From NCBI GenBank assembly GCA_039566865.1, contig CM076961.1, forward strand, positions 11,245,501 to 11,309,500: a stretch of 64,000 bases of DNA. The letters run 5' to 3'. Source of the stretch: Aurelia coerulea (lineage: Eukaryota; Cnidaria; Scyphozoa; Semaeostomeae; Ulmaridae). The position numbers and the translations under genes were made by a program. The notes under the pieces are model-generated. The model was not told the DNA's origin, ran no database searches, and saw only the letters and a list, made by a program, of their open reading frames with translations. Positions 20,800 to 32,160 of this stretch are shown here, piece by piece (positions within the stretch are counted from its first letter, which is position 1; every line of letters starts with the position of its first letter).

Positions 20800-21570
20800 C
20801 CAAAAACATACAGCAAAAAATATGACCTAAAACCTAAAGCTAGCGATGTCATGCTTAAACGCAGATCTTTCGTTGCTTGAAAACATGCATAAAATTCGAA
20901 GCCCAAAGCTAACGATGTCATGCTAAAAAGCAGATTTTTCGTTGCTGAAAAACATGCATAAAATTCTCAGCCCAAAGCTAACGATGTCATGCTAAAACGC
21001 AGATCTCTCGTTGCTGAAAAACATGCATAAAATTCGAAGCCCAAAGCTAACGATGTCATACTAAAACGCAGATCTCTCGTTGCTAAAAAAACATGCATAA
21101 AATTCGAAGCCCAAAGCTAACGATGTCATGCTAAAATGTGGATCTCTCGTTGCTAAAAAACATGCATTAAATTCGAAGCCCAAAGCTAACAATGTCATGC
21201 TAAAACGCAGATCTTTCGTTGCTGAAAAACATGCATAAAATTCGAAGCCCAAAGCTAACGATGTCATGCTAAAACGCAGATCTTTCGTTGCTGAAAAACA
21301 TGCATAAAATTCTAAGCCTAAAGCTAACGATGTCATGCTAAAACGCAGATCTTTCGTTGCTGAAAAACATACATAAAGATTCTCAGCCCAAAGCTAACGA
21401 TGTCATGCTAAAACGCAGATCTTTTGTTGCTGAAAAACATGCATAAAATTATAAGCCTAAAGCTAACGATGTCATGCTAAAACGCAGATCTTTCGTTGCT
21501 GAAAAACATACATAAAGATTCTCAGCCCAAAGCTAACGATGGCATGCTAAAACGCAGATCTTTCCCTGCT
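20800..21570 (+). repeat. 69-bp tandem satellite, about 11 copies
   Basis: The unit begins AAAGCTAACGATGTCATGCT and contains CGCAGATCTTTCGTTGCTG and AACATGCATAAAATTC. The measured period is 69 bp (for example 20911 to 20980). The first two units are more diverged. Near the right end a two-unit variant (ACATACATAAAGATTCTCAG) recurs at 139-bp spacing. Because 69 is a multiple of three, a 23-residue repeat stays open on the minus strand, but there is no sign that it is translated. The array lies within the 3.5-kb TTAA element. Confidence 0.93.
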
Positions 21571-22676
21571 AAAAACATGTTATGTTGTAAAGGGGAGCCT
21601 CGTCCATATCAACACAAGAGAAGCTCTAGTTTTGATCCATTTATCTCAGATATACTTTTTCAAGTTAATGATAAACAATCAGGGAATAAACATTTTTGAA
21701 AACGACATGTCTCGTGAGAGTTTCTTGTATCTGAATTATGTCTCTTGAGGGAGTTGACCTTTGGACCCATCATCATAGACTCGTTAGCGTTCACAACATA
21801 AAAGCAAATTTGTCATGCCGAAGAAACATGAAATCGAATTGAAACTCGGCCTAAGAAAAAAATATTTTCTGACATTTCAATGTGAATGAAGATGATAACT
21901 TACTGCCTGGACTGCGGCAGGAGTATACATTACATTTCATTTCGTTTCAAGTACTGCAGATAGTTGAGACCGACTGTAGAAGCTTCCATGTGTGCATCTG
22001 CCTGCCTGAGAGCCTTAGGCCATGTCAGCGACGGGAGCAACATTTATTTTGATAGAGATTTTATTACTGTAAGCACTGCTTGTTGCTCACAAAGAAGGCT
22101 GAAATGAGCTCGGATTTTTCCTATATACTGACCTATTCCCAAGGGGCTACGAAACTGCTCTCCCCGAGCCTCTCAAGCAGTCTCGGGTGTTTAGAACATT
22201 AGAGTCTTGGAATTTCGTGAGACTTCTCCGGTGAGAATAACTACGAAACCGTGTCCGCGATTTGTGACAGATCCACTGGTCCGATATTTACAAGGGTCTG
22301 AAAGTTAAAAAATACATTTAAGACATTTAAGACATTTACATTTATTTAAAATGATATAATTTCGAGACAATACCTTTTATCAAAAATTCGTGACACGGTT
22401 TTGCAGTTCAGGGCCTTAAGTCTTCGGTAAATAGATAGTCGTGGTCCAACGATTATCATCGGGGTACACCAAGATTTTTTCGCAAGGGTGGTTGATTTTT
22501 CCTAAAATCTAGAATAAATCATTCGTGATTTTATTGAATCAACTGAATATATCTTTATGATATTCTACGTTTAATTCTGCGTCGAATGATGCATAAGTTT
22601 GTTTGGTATATTTTGACGAACGGCTGTGGTAAACGGAGTTTGTTAATCACCGCCTGAACGGTTACAGTAACCTTAA

Positions 22677-23040
22677 GTGCACGTTCTTGTATCTTTTTGA
22701 TCTTATGCATGGATTTTGCTGAACAGAAATGCCACACTAAAGGACAGTAATTGAAATTTGAATAAACAAAGCTCTGAACAAGGACTTTTCTCTCTACGAA
22801 ACCAATAAAAGATATTTGCCTCATTAGAACATTAAGTTGCGACTTTTCTACAAAGTTCTGAAATGTGTGGATCAAAATTTAGTGTATAGTCTAGCTGAAT
22901 TTAGAGAAGCTTGACCGAATCGTCAGATTCAATAGTCTTTCCTTGGATGCTTATTTTCTCGCCAATGGTATTAGTCTGATCTTTTTTAATTACAGTGCAT
23001 GAAACTTTGATGGATTCGCAATCATACGGTTTTCCTTTAA
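22677..23040 (-). pseudogene. LINE 4, middle part: reverse transcriptase after motif C
   Basis: The minus strand from 23040 reads KENRMIANPSKFHAL (motif D), with a frameshift or stop, then TNTIGEKISIQGKTIESDDS, VKLL, a stop, IQLDYTLNFDPHISELC and SNFNYCPLVWHFCSAKS, ending KIKKIQERALK at the TTAA of 22673. There are at least two stops, so it is dead. It joins the C-terminal piece at 19144 across the 3.5-kb element. On the other side it joins VNWL at 24541-24555 across the 1.5-kb TTAA element. Motifs A-C are not found. Confidence 0.82.
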
Positions 23041-24536
23041 CCCTATTCTACATGGGTAAATCGAGCACCACTTTCTCATGGGGGGGGGGCTAAAAAGGCC
23101 CCCCCACATTTTCCAAGCAACCGTAGTGGCTATGGCAACGCAACTTGGTACATATGATTACCAAGCAACTATGATTCTAAAAATAGCATAATATGCTAAT
23201 TAGTCACATGATCCGTTGCTAGGCTAGGCAACGCAAAAACAATGGAAATTTGCTGATTTTGGCTCTCCTCCTAAAAACGTAATATTTTCAACCAAAAATA
23301 GTCAATAAATAACTTTAAAGTTATAAATATGATACATATTGATTGTTCTTAATGAAAACTGTCAAAAATTATATTTTTGGAATTATATTGTTATCACAAC
23401 TGTCAATCAAAGTCATGGTTGATACATAAACAAATTAGTTGCTGCTTTATTGGCATATTAAATACGTTTTTAGTAATAACAACGATAAGAAATTGATCTT
23501 GCATTATTAATTAGTCAATGTTGATCATAATACACAAATTATTTCATTTGTTCATTATAAAAATGACGTCATATATAAGTATGAATACATATATCTTAAA
23601 TTTTGCTGATGTCAGCAAAATACAAAAAATATATGTCAAATGAAAGTAGACTTCAAGACAAACTGATTGGTACCAATTGCATTGAAATCAGATGTGTACG
23701 AGAAAAGTTATGCATGTTTTACTGATTTTCTGAGAGACCTGTTGCCAAATATGGGCATGTCATAGTCACGTGACCAATTTTATAACATTGAACTACCGGG
23801 TGCGCCAAAATAAACTATGCACGTTTGGCAGGCCATAATAAATCGCACACTTGACCGATTTTGAAGATTTATGATTTAACCTTTAGCGGAAAGCCTGAAT
23901 TAGATTCTTGGACTTATTGCAAATTTTTCTGTTCTCTGTTTTAGAGCTAGAAGCGAGTTTCTTGAAATGTTCGTTTTCGAAAACACTGAAAACGATAAAA
24001 AAACGTTGATCAAATCTTCAAAGATTCAACATGAATGAACAGACAGGAAATGTTTCAGTGGGATTTGGGGGTTTAGTACGAACTCTCGTACAGCAGATTA
24101 CAATTCGTCGATTTCTGAATCGCAAATCACCACGAACAAGTTCTCTCTTTGTCCATTCATGTCGATCATTTAGAAAATTTGATCGATGTTTTTCGATCGT
24201 TTTCAGTGCTTTCGAAAACTAAGATTTTAGGAAACTCGCTTCTAGCTCTAAAAATTGAAAGTGATAAAATTTGTAAAAAAATCCCAGTATCTAATTCAGG
24301 CTTTCTTCTAACGATTAAGTCATAAATCATCAAAATCGATCGAGTATACGATTTATTGTGGCCTGCCAAACGTGCATAGTTTATTTTGGCGCACCCGGTA
24401 TTGTTAATTTGATACAACATTAAATTTAATTAAGAGTCACCCAAGTACCTGTGTGTTATCATGCTTGGTTTAAGAGTAATTACAGAAAGTATGGTTGTGG
24501 GGGGCCTTTTTTGCCCCCCCCCCATGTAGAATAGGA
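23041..24536. mobile_element. TTAA-flanked piggyBac-like MITE, 1496 bp
   Basis: TTAA lies at 23037-23040 and 24537-24540. The ends are CCCTATTCTACATGGG (left) and, in reverse complement, TCCTATTCTACATGGG (right). Each end is followed by a G-run and AAAAAGGCCCCCC. TTAA with a CCCT start is the piggyBac signature (family knowledge). Excision with one TTAA restores VNWLKENRMIANPSKF of LINE 4. It has no transposase and itself contains a TA-flanked MITE at 23796-24398. Confidence 0.87.
23796..24398. mobile_element. TA-flanked MITE, 603 bp, nested in the piggyBac-like element
   Basis: TA lies on both sides (23794-23795, 24399-24400). The terminal inverted repeat begins CCGGGTGCGCCAAAATAAAC and is perfect over about 40 bp, then imperfect through most of the length (AAAACGATCGAA, TCTGATTCGGGA-type blocks). 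TA target and IS630/Tc1/mariner-like size suggest mobilisation by a mariner-type transposase; no transposase is present. It shares only the CCGGGT start with the MITEs at 34894, 54486 and 56654. Confidence 0.9.
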
Positions 24537-24554
24537 TTAACCAGTTTACAATCA

Positions 24555-24874
24555 TGGACAAAATAGTTTAAGATAAATTCAAAATTTAAGATCTGACTAT
24601 TGAAGATCCCCCCGCTCCCCCTTATTGAATGTTGGTGACGTGTAGAGAGAGGTTCTAGGAATTTTCAACATTGATTGTGGGGGGAGCGGGGGGGGGGGAG
24701 GATGCTGAACAGTTCAAAATATCAGAAAAAGTTAATTTGTCTCATAATTTATTTCCATGACTCTCTCTACACGTCACCAACATTGAATGAGGGGGAGGGG
24801 GGGGGGGGAGGATCTTCAATAGTCAGATCTTAAATTTTGAATTTGTCTCAAACTGTTTTGTCCCTGACTGTCCA
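24555..24874. repeat. Short palindromic element with G-rich core
   Basis: Left GGACAAAATAGTTTAAGATA and right, in reverse complement, GGACAAAACAGTTTGAGACA; similarity continues with AATTTAAGATCTGACTATTG and a CCCCCCGCTCCCCC block. The centre repeats CAACATTGA next to poly-G tracts. A related CCCCGCTCCCCC...CAACATTGAAG piece sits in the spacer of the giant inverted repeat at 29.3 kb. It borders the last traces of LINE 4. Confidence 0.75.
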
Positions 24875-25353
24875 AATGAAAAATACAAAATACCTCCTGA
24901 AAAGGAAGCCAAACATTTTCATGAAGAACGTTCATGATTTACAAAGTATTTCTAGCTTTCAGAAAATCTTGGACAAAACTACTGAACATTTTTTCAAAAC
25001 GAGGCTGCCTCATTTCATAGTTTTAGGCCCTTGTTTCTTAGTCTCTTTTTCTCATATTTTCTGAAAGTTAAGTTAGCTAAGCTTTAGATGATAGAGAAAG
25101 CATCATGTCCATACTCACTGATCAACATTCACAGGTCGTGGAACCATGGTGGAACATTTGATAGAACACATTTTCTCACCCAAGGGGTCACTCTGAAATC
25201 TCAAAATAACGCATGGAAACTCCATTCTTTACCCCCACGGGATCTGCTTAGCTATGTGTGTAGCCCCTTGAGGCTCAAGCAAGGTATTAAAAGCTCAGAA
25301 TTGGTTTATTCCGTCTCTTTCTACGCAGCAAGCAGTCACACGTGTAAAAGCTC
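24866..25353 (+). repeat. Mosaic duplicated segment S1+S2
   Basis: S1 (24866-25171; starts CTGTCCAAATGAAAAATAC, ends GATAGAACACATTTT) recurs at about 38010-38316. S2 (25172-25353; starts CTCACCCAAGGGGTCACTC) recurs at 36896-37071. Here the two are adjacent, S1 then S2; in the second locus they are about 1 kb apart in the opposite order. Copies are about 95% alike by eye. No coding potential is apparent. Between 25354 and 25870 nothing is assignable. Confidence 0.85.
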
Positions 25354-25869
25354 TCGCTTCAGTTATGTCGTGAAAGAACCGTCGCCGACATAGCCCAAGC
25401 CCTTTGGAGCAGGTACCTGATATCGAAGTCGAAACATACCAGTCATTTATGAAGATGAAATACAACAGCCAGCTAACCAGGTAGCTGAAGTTTCTTAACA
25501 ACGAGTTCAGCAAGCAGTGGAAAGCCAGCAGACCGAGCCAGTAGCAAGTGCTGTAAGCTAATAACAGTTTTCATTCTATCATTTAGGCGCATTTTTTAAT
25601 CAATAATCTGCGTCTCGTTCGTTGTCTCGAACATCGTAGGGTATCCCTCTCTTTACCTTACTATAGGTTTTACTATGCTTGCCTGGGCTTTATATGCATT
25701 TCTTTGTGCAGGTTGCTCCATTTATTTTGCAATGGGAAGCTCTCTCGGTATTTTTGCATAAAAAACACAACACCACGTGCTGTTTTTTTTTTCAATGTGC
25801 CAGTAGGTCCCAGCTGCATAAATAGTTCTTGTATAATTTTTACAGAGACATCATTTAGCGACATTTTCG

Positions 25870-26216
25870 TAACAGTTGTAAAGAGAACTTTTTGATTACG
25901 AAGAGAGCTTTGTCTTACGTACATCTTTTTTCAAAATTTCATCTTTTTGCCAAAATTTCATTTATAAGTTGAAGGGCACCGCTTTTCAGCAGAAATCTTC
26001 CTTACTGTTTACAACCAAAGAGAATTTTATTTGTCAATTTGAAAGAGCTCCGTCTAGCGTACATCTTCGTTTCGGTAGCCAAATAGAATTTTACTTATGG
26101 ATTTCAAAGAGCACTGTCTTGGGTAAATCTTCGTTACGGTAGCCAAAAAGATTTTGATTTATGAATTTGAAAGAGCACCGTCTAGCGTATATCTTCGTTA
26201 CGGTAGCAATAATGAA
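25870..26216 (+). repeat. 64-bp satellite, left remnant (about 3 clear plus 2-3 degenerate units)
   Basis: Units carry GAGCACCGTCTAGCGTA and CTTCGTTACGGTAGCC, the same monomer as the large array at 32.56-33.63 kb. Copies nearest 26.2 kb are good; those towards 25.9 kb decay. The giant inverted repeat lies between this remnant and the main array. Confidence 0.85.
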
Positions 26217-26576
26217 TTTTTTGTGTGTGATTAGGTTGTTATATAATTTTATGTGGCCAGTGTCCGATGAAATTTTCAGTAACATTTCTCGTTCCTTAAG
26301 TAATCTCTGTGTAACTCCCTAAAACCTAGTTGTTAATTTTGATTATCTTTTCTCCTTAGTTATAAGTCACTCCTAGCCACTTGGGGGTTTATCTAAAAAC
26401 CTTACACTCGGTCTGTGGCTGGGTTCCTTGTGGCTGGCCTGCGTGACCCCCTACCCTATTGCTAAGTTAATAAAACCTATTTATGAAATTAAATTTATTA
26501 AATATTGCTTTTTAATATTGCAAGATGTCATTCTTTATCGGCATACAGGAAAACGAGGACCTAGGACCATAAGGCA

Positions 26577-26842
26577 GGACCCAGGACCCAGGACCAGGAC
26601 CCAGGACCCAGGACCCAGGACCCAGGACCCAGGACCCAGGACCCAGGACCCAGGACCCAGGACCCAGGACCCAGGACCCAGGACCCAGGACCCAGGACCC
26701 AGGACCCAGGACCCAGGACCCAGGACCCAGGACCCAGGACCCAGGACCCAGGACCCAGGACCCAGGACCCAGGACCCAGGACCCAGGACCCAGGACCCAG
26801 GACCCAGGACCCAGGACCCAGGACCCAGGACCCAGGACCCAG
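26577..26842 (-). repeat. 7-bp minisatellite (GGGTCCT on minus strand), about 38 units
   Basis: GGACCCA is repeated almost perfectly on the plus strand, so the minus strand is (GGGTCCT)n, with GGG runs every seven bases. One unit near the left edge is short (GGACCA). It is open in several frames because 7 x 3 gives a 7-residue peptide period; these frames are artefacts. Confidence 0.97.
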
Positions 26843-27661
26843 TTGATATTTATTATATGATATTTCGTGTTTTTTAGACACAAATCTTCTGTTATTAGCA
26901 TGCTGATTTTATTTGATCACTTTGGCAAATGATTTCATCAAATAGCCAGGTCTTATCTAAGCAGACTGATGACTTACTTGCGGTTGCACTTCCACAGCTG
27001 AACCACAGCAGGCAGCCTCATTTAGTAATTTTAATTTTAGTTTGCATGTGATCAGTTAAATTCTACCAATCACAGTGTGCTCTTTGAGGCTCTTCATTAG
27101 TGTCAGAACCTTTAACTCAAAACCTAGGATCTGAGACCCAGCTCATTCAGGGGGCTCCCTTAGGAATTCTAGCAATTTTGATATTTCATGTTGTGCAGAC
27201 ACCAATCTTCTTTTATTTGAATGGTGATTGAATTGAATTTTTTTATTTTGTAAAAACACTAAACCTTGCAGTAGGGTTTCTTAGCTCTGCAACTAACTTT
27301 TTATCGTAAAAAATTCCAGTGAGTTTATTAAATTGTCATGAAATTGTATTCCACAATTATCAAAGTTCATTGAGGACTGCCTTTTGAATTAACAACCAAA
27401 TCATTAGGAGAACTTAGTCTTTTAGAGTATTATTTGGGATGGTAAAACGCTTTCTGTTCCAAAAAAGTTTCTTAAAGACAAATGACGGAGATATATGGCA
27501 ACTTAAATCAGGGGCTTTGGCAATCTAAAGTTAGCCTATTGTATTCCATTGTATTTGATGATCTCGAGAGATTATAAAACAACTGGACAAATGATGGCAT
27601 CCGGCCATCCTTTGTTCCATTTTTAAACTAGACGCCTTGTATCCAGATCGCACGAGACGTA

Positions 27662-28100
27662 CCCTTAGCCCTTTCAAATTTCGCCTGCCTTCAATTTTGG
27701 CTCCCTTTAATTTTCACCCCTTTAATTTTCGCCCCCCTTATGCAGAAGTTTCGCGAGAGTTTCGCTCCCTTTAATTTTGGCCCCCTGGTTTGGATTGATA
27801 TGACGTAATTTGGATGGATATGACCCCGAGGAAGAGAACACGGTGGATTTAGAACAACAAAATCACCCCTTAGACACAGGGGAGGACAATATCATTGTTA
27901 TCGAAGAGTAATGCATGTCTTGCATTTTGTATTACAACCAAAACTAAAGTTCTTTTATAGAAAATAGATTTTTTCGCTTCCTTTAATTTTCGCTCCCTCT
28001 AATTTTCACCCCCCAAAATATTTCTGCAATTCGCCCCCTTTAATTTTCGCCTCCCTCCGGGGCGAAAATTAAAGGCACGCGAAATTTGAAGGGACTAAGG
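27662..28100. mobile_element. MITE nested in the left arm (mirror copy at about 30688-31125)
   Basis: The ends are CCTTAGCCCTTTCAAATTTC and, inverted, CCTTAGTCCCTTCAAATTTC, with TAC on both sides (possible TAC or TA target duplication). The interior repeats TTTAATTTTCGCCCC-type blocks about ten times in both orientations, including a hairpin at about 28040-28075. It is present in both arms of the giant inverted repeat, so it inserted before the arms were duplicated. Confidence 0.75.
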
Positions 28101-29183
28101 TACTATGCGAAGTAGCTTGACCACTCAAAAGAAGAGAAGAAAACAAACGCAGCGATGTGCATGATAACGTGAGCCCCAACATGAGGATTCGTTCACAACA
28201 AAGCCGAAAGACAATGTGTGAAAACAATAGGTCAGCACTTCGTCTCCCCAACAACAAACAAGCGGCTTCTTATAAAATGAATATAAAATGAACGCATTCG
28301 GAAAAGTGCAGAAAGGCACTTTCTGCCAAAGCTTTCTAGGTGATCTTTTGGCGTGAGCAAATTGATAGAGCCATTGAATAGTTTTATTAATTACTTGGCA
28401 AAATTTCTGATGACCCAGAAAGCTGTTTTCCAAGAGAGGCGTGTCCTTTCAAATCACGGAAGAGGAGACATTTGACCTATTACTACTTGTTTAGTTACAA
28501 TTCTAAAGATAGTTTCTGCGGTAATTAAAATGCCAAATAGCTCAAGTAATTATTATGTGTTTGGTAAAATTTGGTGCATGCAAACTGTTCAGTAGATATT
28601 TTGGGGAAAATGATTAGTAAGTGTCTACACGACAGACAAGACAATAAGATAACATGACATGTCGGTATGCGCTGGACCAAAGGTAAAATAGAGGAGATCA
28701 GCCAAACTATATCACTCTTCAGGGTCAATGGCTGGTAAACCTCGCCATGTTTCAGAAGCCGAAACTCCCGCCTTTTCCAACCAAAAGATTTTGCAGCAGC
28801 GTTTTTTTTTCAAAGAGGACCTGAAGCGATTCGACCAACTTCGGCAACCAACCATTGGCTAATCAATGCGCTACAATCGTATATGATCTTGATAATAGCC
28901 GAGGGCCACAAGCATCGATGTTGACCAGGGCCCTTTCATTGATCAGTGACATATTTTGATCGTTGAATAGGCCAAAATTTTCTGCATGTTTCTTGTAAAC
29001 ACAAAGAAGTCGTGGAAACTTCTGAGTGGCTTGGGTGAGAGATCGTAATTTCTTCTGAAGAGAAAACGAGGCATTTAGGCCTGTCTGAAACCCAAGCTGT
29101 TTTTCTGGGTATTTGAGCATTCCACTGGCAAATTTTTATTTATTGCTTGTTGTTTCTTTCTGATGCGAGACTTTTTTCTGGGG

Positions 29184-29616
29184 TTGTCTGGGATTGGATG
29201 AATTTTATTAATCTTTTTCAGAATCGCGGGCATTTTAGCAGCAGCTATTACTACAATCTTGGCCAAAATACTTGGGACAAATCATAAAATTGCACTACTT
29301 CGTTCTTTGATTACGTGCCCCCCGCTCCCCCCGTTTCAAAGTTGCTTGAATCAAACTCCATTCGACCTTCTCAACATTGAAGTAGGGGGGGGAGGGGGGA
29401 TTTGGAGACTCTAAACGTATGTTTTCTCCCGATATTTTAGGAAACATCATGAAGACACTGAAATTTGCCTGTGTCCCAGCTTCTTTAGGCTAGGATTGTA
29501 GTAATAACTACAACATCGCTATAACGGGAATTCATTTGTCCATGTGTCCATATACGTACAGCCACGTATGCACTCTGTCAAAATATGCTGATACTGACGA
29601 GGAAAAAAGAGAAGAG
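29184..29616. other. Spacer of the giant inverted repeat
   Basis: Non-palindromic centre. It contains CCCCCCGCTCCCCCC and CAACATTGAAGTAGGGGGG, resembling the core of the element at 24555-24874. No gene. Confidence 0.7.
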
Positions 29617-30687
29617 AACCCCAGAAAAAAGTCTCGCATCAGAAAGAAACACAAGCAATAAATAAAAATTTGCCAGTGGAATGCTCAAATACCCAGAAAA
29701 ACAGCTTGGGTTTCAGACAGGCCTAAATGCCTCGTTTTCTCTTCAGAAGAAATTACGATCTCTCACCCAAGCCACTCAGAAGTTTCCACGACTTCTTTGT
29801 GTTTACAAGAAACATGCAGAAAATTTTGGCCTATTCAACGATCAAAATATGTCACTGATCAATGAAAGGGCCCTGGTCAACATCGATGCTTGCGGCCCTC
29901 GGCTATTATCAAGATCATATACGATTGTAGCGCATTGATTAGCCAATGGTTGGTTGCCGAAGTTGGTCGAATCGCTTCAGGTCCTCTTTGAAAAAAAACG
30001 CTGCTGCAAAATCTTTTGGTTGGAAAAGGCGGGAGTTTCGGCTTCTGAAACATGGCGAGGTTTACCAGCCATTGACCCTGAAGAGTGATATAGTTTGGCT
30101 GATCTCCTCTATTTTACCTTTGGTCCAGCGCATACCGACATGTCATGTTATCTGTCGTGTAGACACTTACTAATCATTTTCCCCAAAATATCTACTGAAC
30201 AGTTTGCATGCACCAAATTTTACCAAACACATAATAATTACTTGAGCTATTTGGCATTTTAATTACCGCAGAAACTATCTTTAGAATTGTAACTAAACAA
30301 GTAGTAATAGGTCAAATGTCTCCTCTTCCGTGATTTGAAAGGACACGCCTCTCTTGGAAAACAGCTTTCTGGGTCATCAGAAATTTTGCCAAGTAATTAA
30401 TAAAACTATTCAATGGCTCTATCAATTTGCTCACGCCAAAAGATCACCTAGAAAGCTTTGGCAGAAAGTGCCTTTCTGCACTTTTCCGAATGCGTTCATT
30501 TTATATTCATTTTATAAGAAGCCGCTTGTTTGTTGTTGGGGAGACGAAGTGCTGACCTATTGTTTTCACACATTGTCTTTCGGCTTTGTTGTGAACGAAT
30601 CCTCATGTTGGGGCTCACGTTATCATGCACATCGCTGCGTTTGTTTTCTTCTCTTCTTTTGAGTGGTCAAGCTACTTCGCATAGTAC

Positions 30688-31125
30688 CTTAGTCCCTTCA
30701 AATTTCGCGTGCCTTTAATTTTCGCCCCGGAGGGAGGCGAAAATTAAAGGGGGCGAATTGCAGAAATATTTTGGGGGGTGAAAATTAGAGGGAGCGAAAA
30801 TTAAAGGAAGCGAAAAAATCTATTTTCTATAAAAGAACTTTAGTTTTGGTTGTAATACAAAATGCAAGACATGCATTACTCTTCGATAACAATGATATTG
30901 TCCTCCCCTGTGTCTAAGGGGTGATTTTGTTGTTCTAAATCCACCGTGTTCTCTTCCTCGGGGTCATATCCATCCAAATTACGTCATATCAATCCAAACC
31001 AGGGGGCCAAAATTAAAGGGAGCGAAACTCTCGCGAAACTTCTGCATAAGGGGGGCGAAAATTAAAGGGGTGAAAATTAAAGGGAGCCAAAATTGAAGGC
31101 AGGCGAAATTTGAAAGGGCTAAGGG
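30688..31125. mobile_element. MITE nested in the right arm (mirror of 27662-28100)
   Basis: The reverse complement of the left-arm copy, with the same CCTTAG termini, TAC flanks and internal TTTAATTTTCGC blocks. Confidence 0.75.
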
Positions 31126-31945
31126 TACGTCTCGTGCGATCTGGATACAAGGCGTCTAGTTTAAAAATGGAACAAAGGATGGCCGGATGCCATCATTTGT
31201 CCAGTTGTTTTGCTAATCTCTCGAGATCATCAAATACAATGGAATACAATAGGCTAACTTTAGATTGCCAAAGCCCCTGATTTAAGTTGCCATATATCTC
31301 CGTCATTTGTCTTTAAGAAACTTTTTTGGAACAGAAAGCGTTTTACCATCCCAAATAATACTCTAAAAGACTAAGTTCTCCTAATGATTTGGTTGTTAAT
31401 TCAAAAGGCAGTCCTCAATGAACTTTGATAATTGTGGAATACAATTTCATGACAATTTAATAAACTCACTGGAATTTTTTACGATAAAAAGTTAGTTGCA
31501 GAGCTAAGAAACCCTACTGCAAGGTTTAGTGTTTTTACAAAATAAAAAAATTCAATTCAATCACCATTCAAATAAAAGAAGATTGGTGTCTGCACAACAT
31601 GAAATATCAAAATTGCTAGAATTCCTAGGGAGCCCCCTGAATGAGCTGGGTCTCAGATCCTAGGTTTTGAGTTAAAGGTTCTGACACTAATGAAGAGCCT
31701 CAAAGAGCACACTGTGATTGGTAGAATTTAACTGATCACATGCAAACTAAAATTAAAATTACTAAATGAGGCTGCCTGCTGTGGTTCAGCTGTGGAAGTG
31801 CAACCGCAAGTAAGTCATCAGTCTGCTTAGATAAGACCTGGCTATTTGATGAAATCATTTGCCAAAGTGATCAAATAAAATCAGCATGCTAATAACAGAA
31901 GATTTGTGTCTAAAAAACACGAAATATCATATAATAAATATCAAC

Positions 31946-32160
31946 TGGGTCCTGGGTCCTGGGTCCTGGGTCCTGGGTCCTGGGTCCTGGGTCCTGGGTC
32001 CTGGGTCCTGGGTCCTGGGTCCTGGGTCCTGGGTCCTGGGTCCTGGGTCCTGGGTCCTGGGTCCTGGGTCCTGGGTCCTGGGTCCTGGGTCCTGGGTCCT
32101 GGGTCCTGGGTCCTGGGTCCTGGGTCCTGGGTCCTGGGTCCTGGGTCCTGGGTCCTTGGT
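31946..32160 (+). repeat. 7-bp minisatellite (GGGTCCT), about 30 units
   Basis: Mirror of the left-arm array but about eight units shorter. The last units are variant (GGTCCTTGGTCCAGGGTCC). GGG tracts separated by TCCT on the plus strand are a textbook four-tract G-quadruplex pattern repeated many times. Confidence 0.97.

Larger units (their letters stand above)
19145..22672. mobile_element. TTAA-flanked DNA element, 3528 bp, inside LINE 4
   Basis: TTAA lies at 19141-19144 and 22673-22676. The termini match GGTTACTGTAACYGTTCAG in inverted orientation, with two mismatches over 22 bp. Removing the element plus one TTAA restores the LINE 4 codons CGT GCA CTT AAA TTT CTT (RALKFL). Inside lie a 182-bp direct duplication, a roughly 65-bp duplication and a 69-bp satellite. 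No transposase frame is visible, so it is non-autonomous. The left terminus resembles the element at 2809. By TTAA plus GG end it may belong to Kolobok or piggyBac; this is inference. Confidence 0.88.

Noticed and set aside
21061..21336. Protein with 23-residue repeats (MTSLALGFEFYACFSATKDL)
   Set aside because: Satellite unit length is a multiple of three, which keeps one frame open by chance; the frame is broken elsewhere in the array.
26428..26901. Long open frames with perfect GPRTQDP or GPGSWVL heptapeptide repeats on both strands
   Set aside because: They are translations of the 7-bp minisatellite, open in several frames at once; no start context, domain or partner supports a protein.
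28863..30662. Identical 85-, 102- and 62-codon frames in the two arms of the giant inverted repeat as candidate duplicated genes
   Set aside because: Identity is explained by whole-arm identity; composition looks non-coding and no family is recognised.
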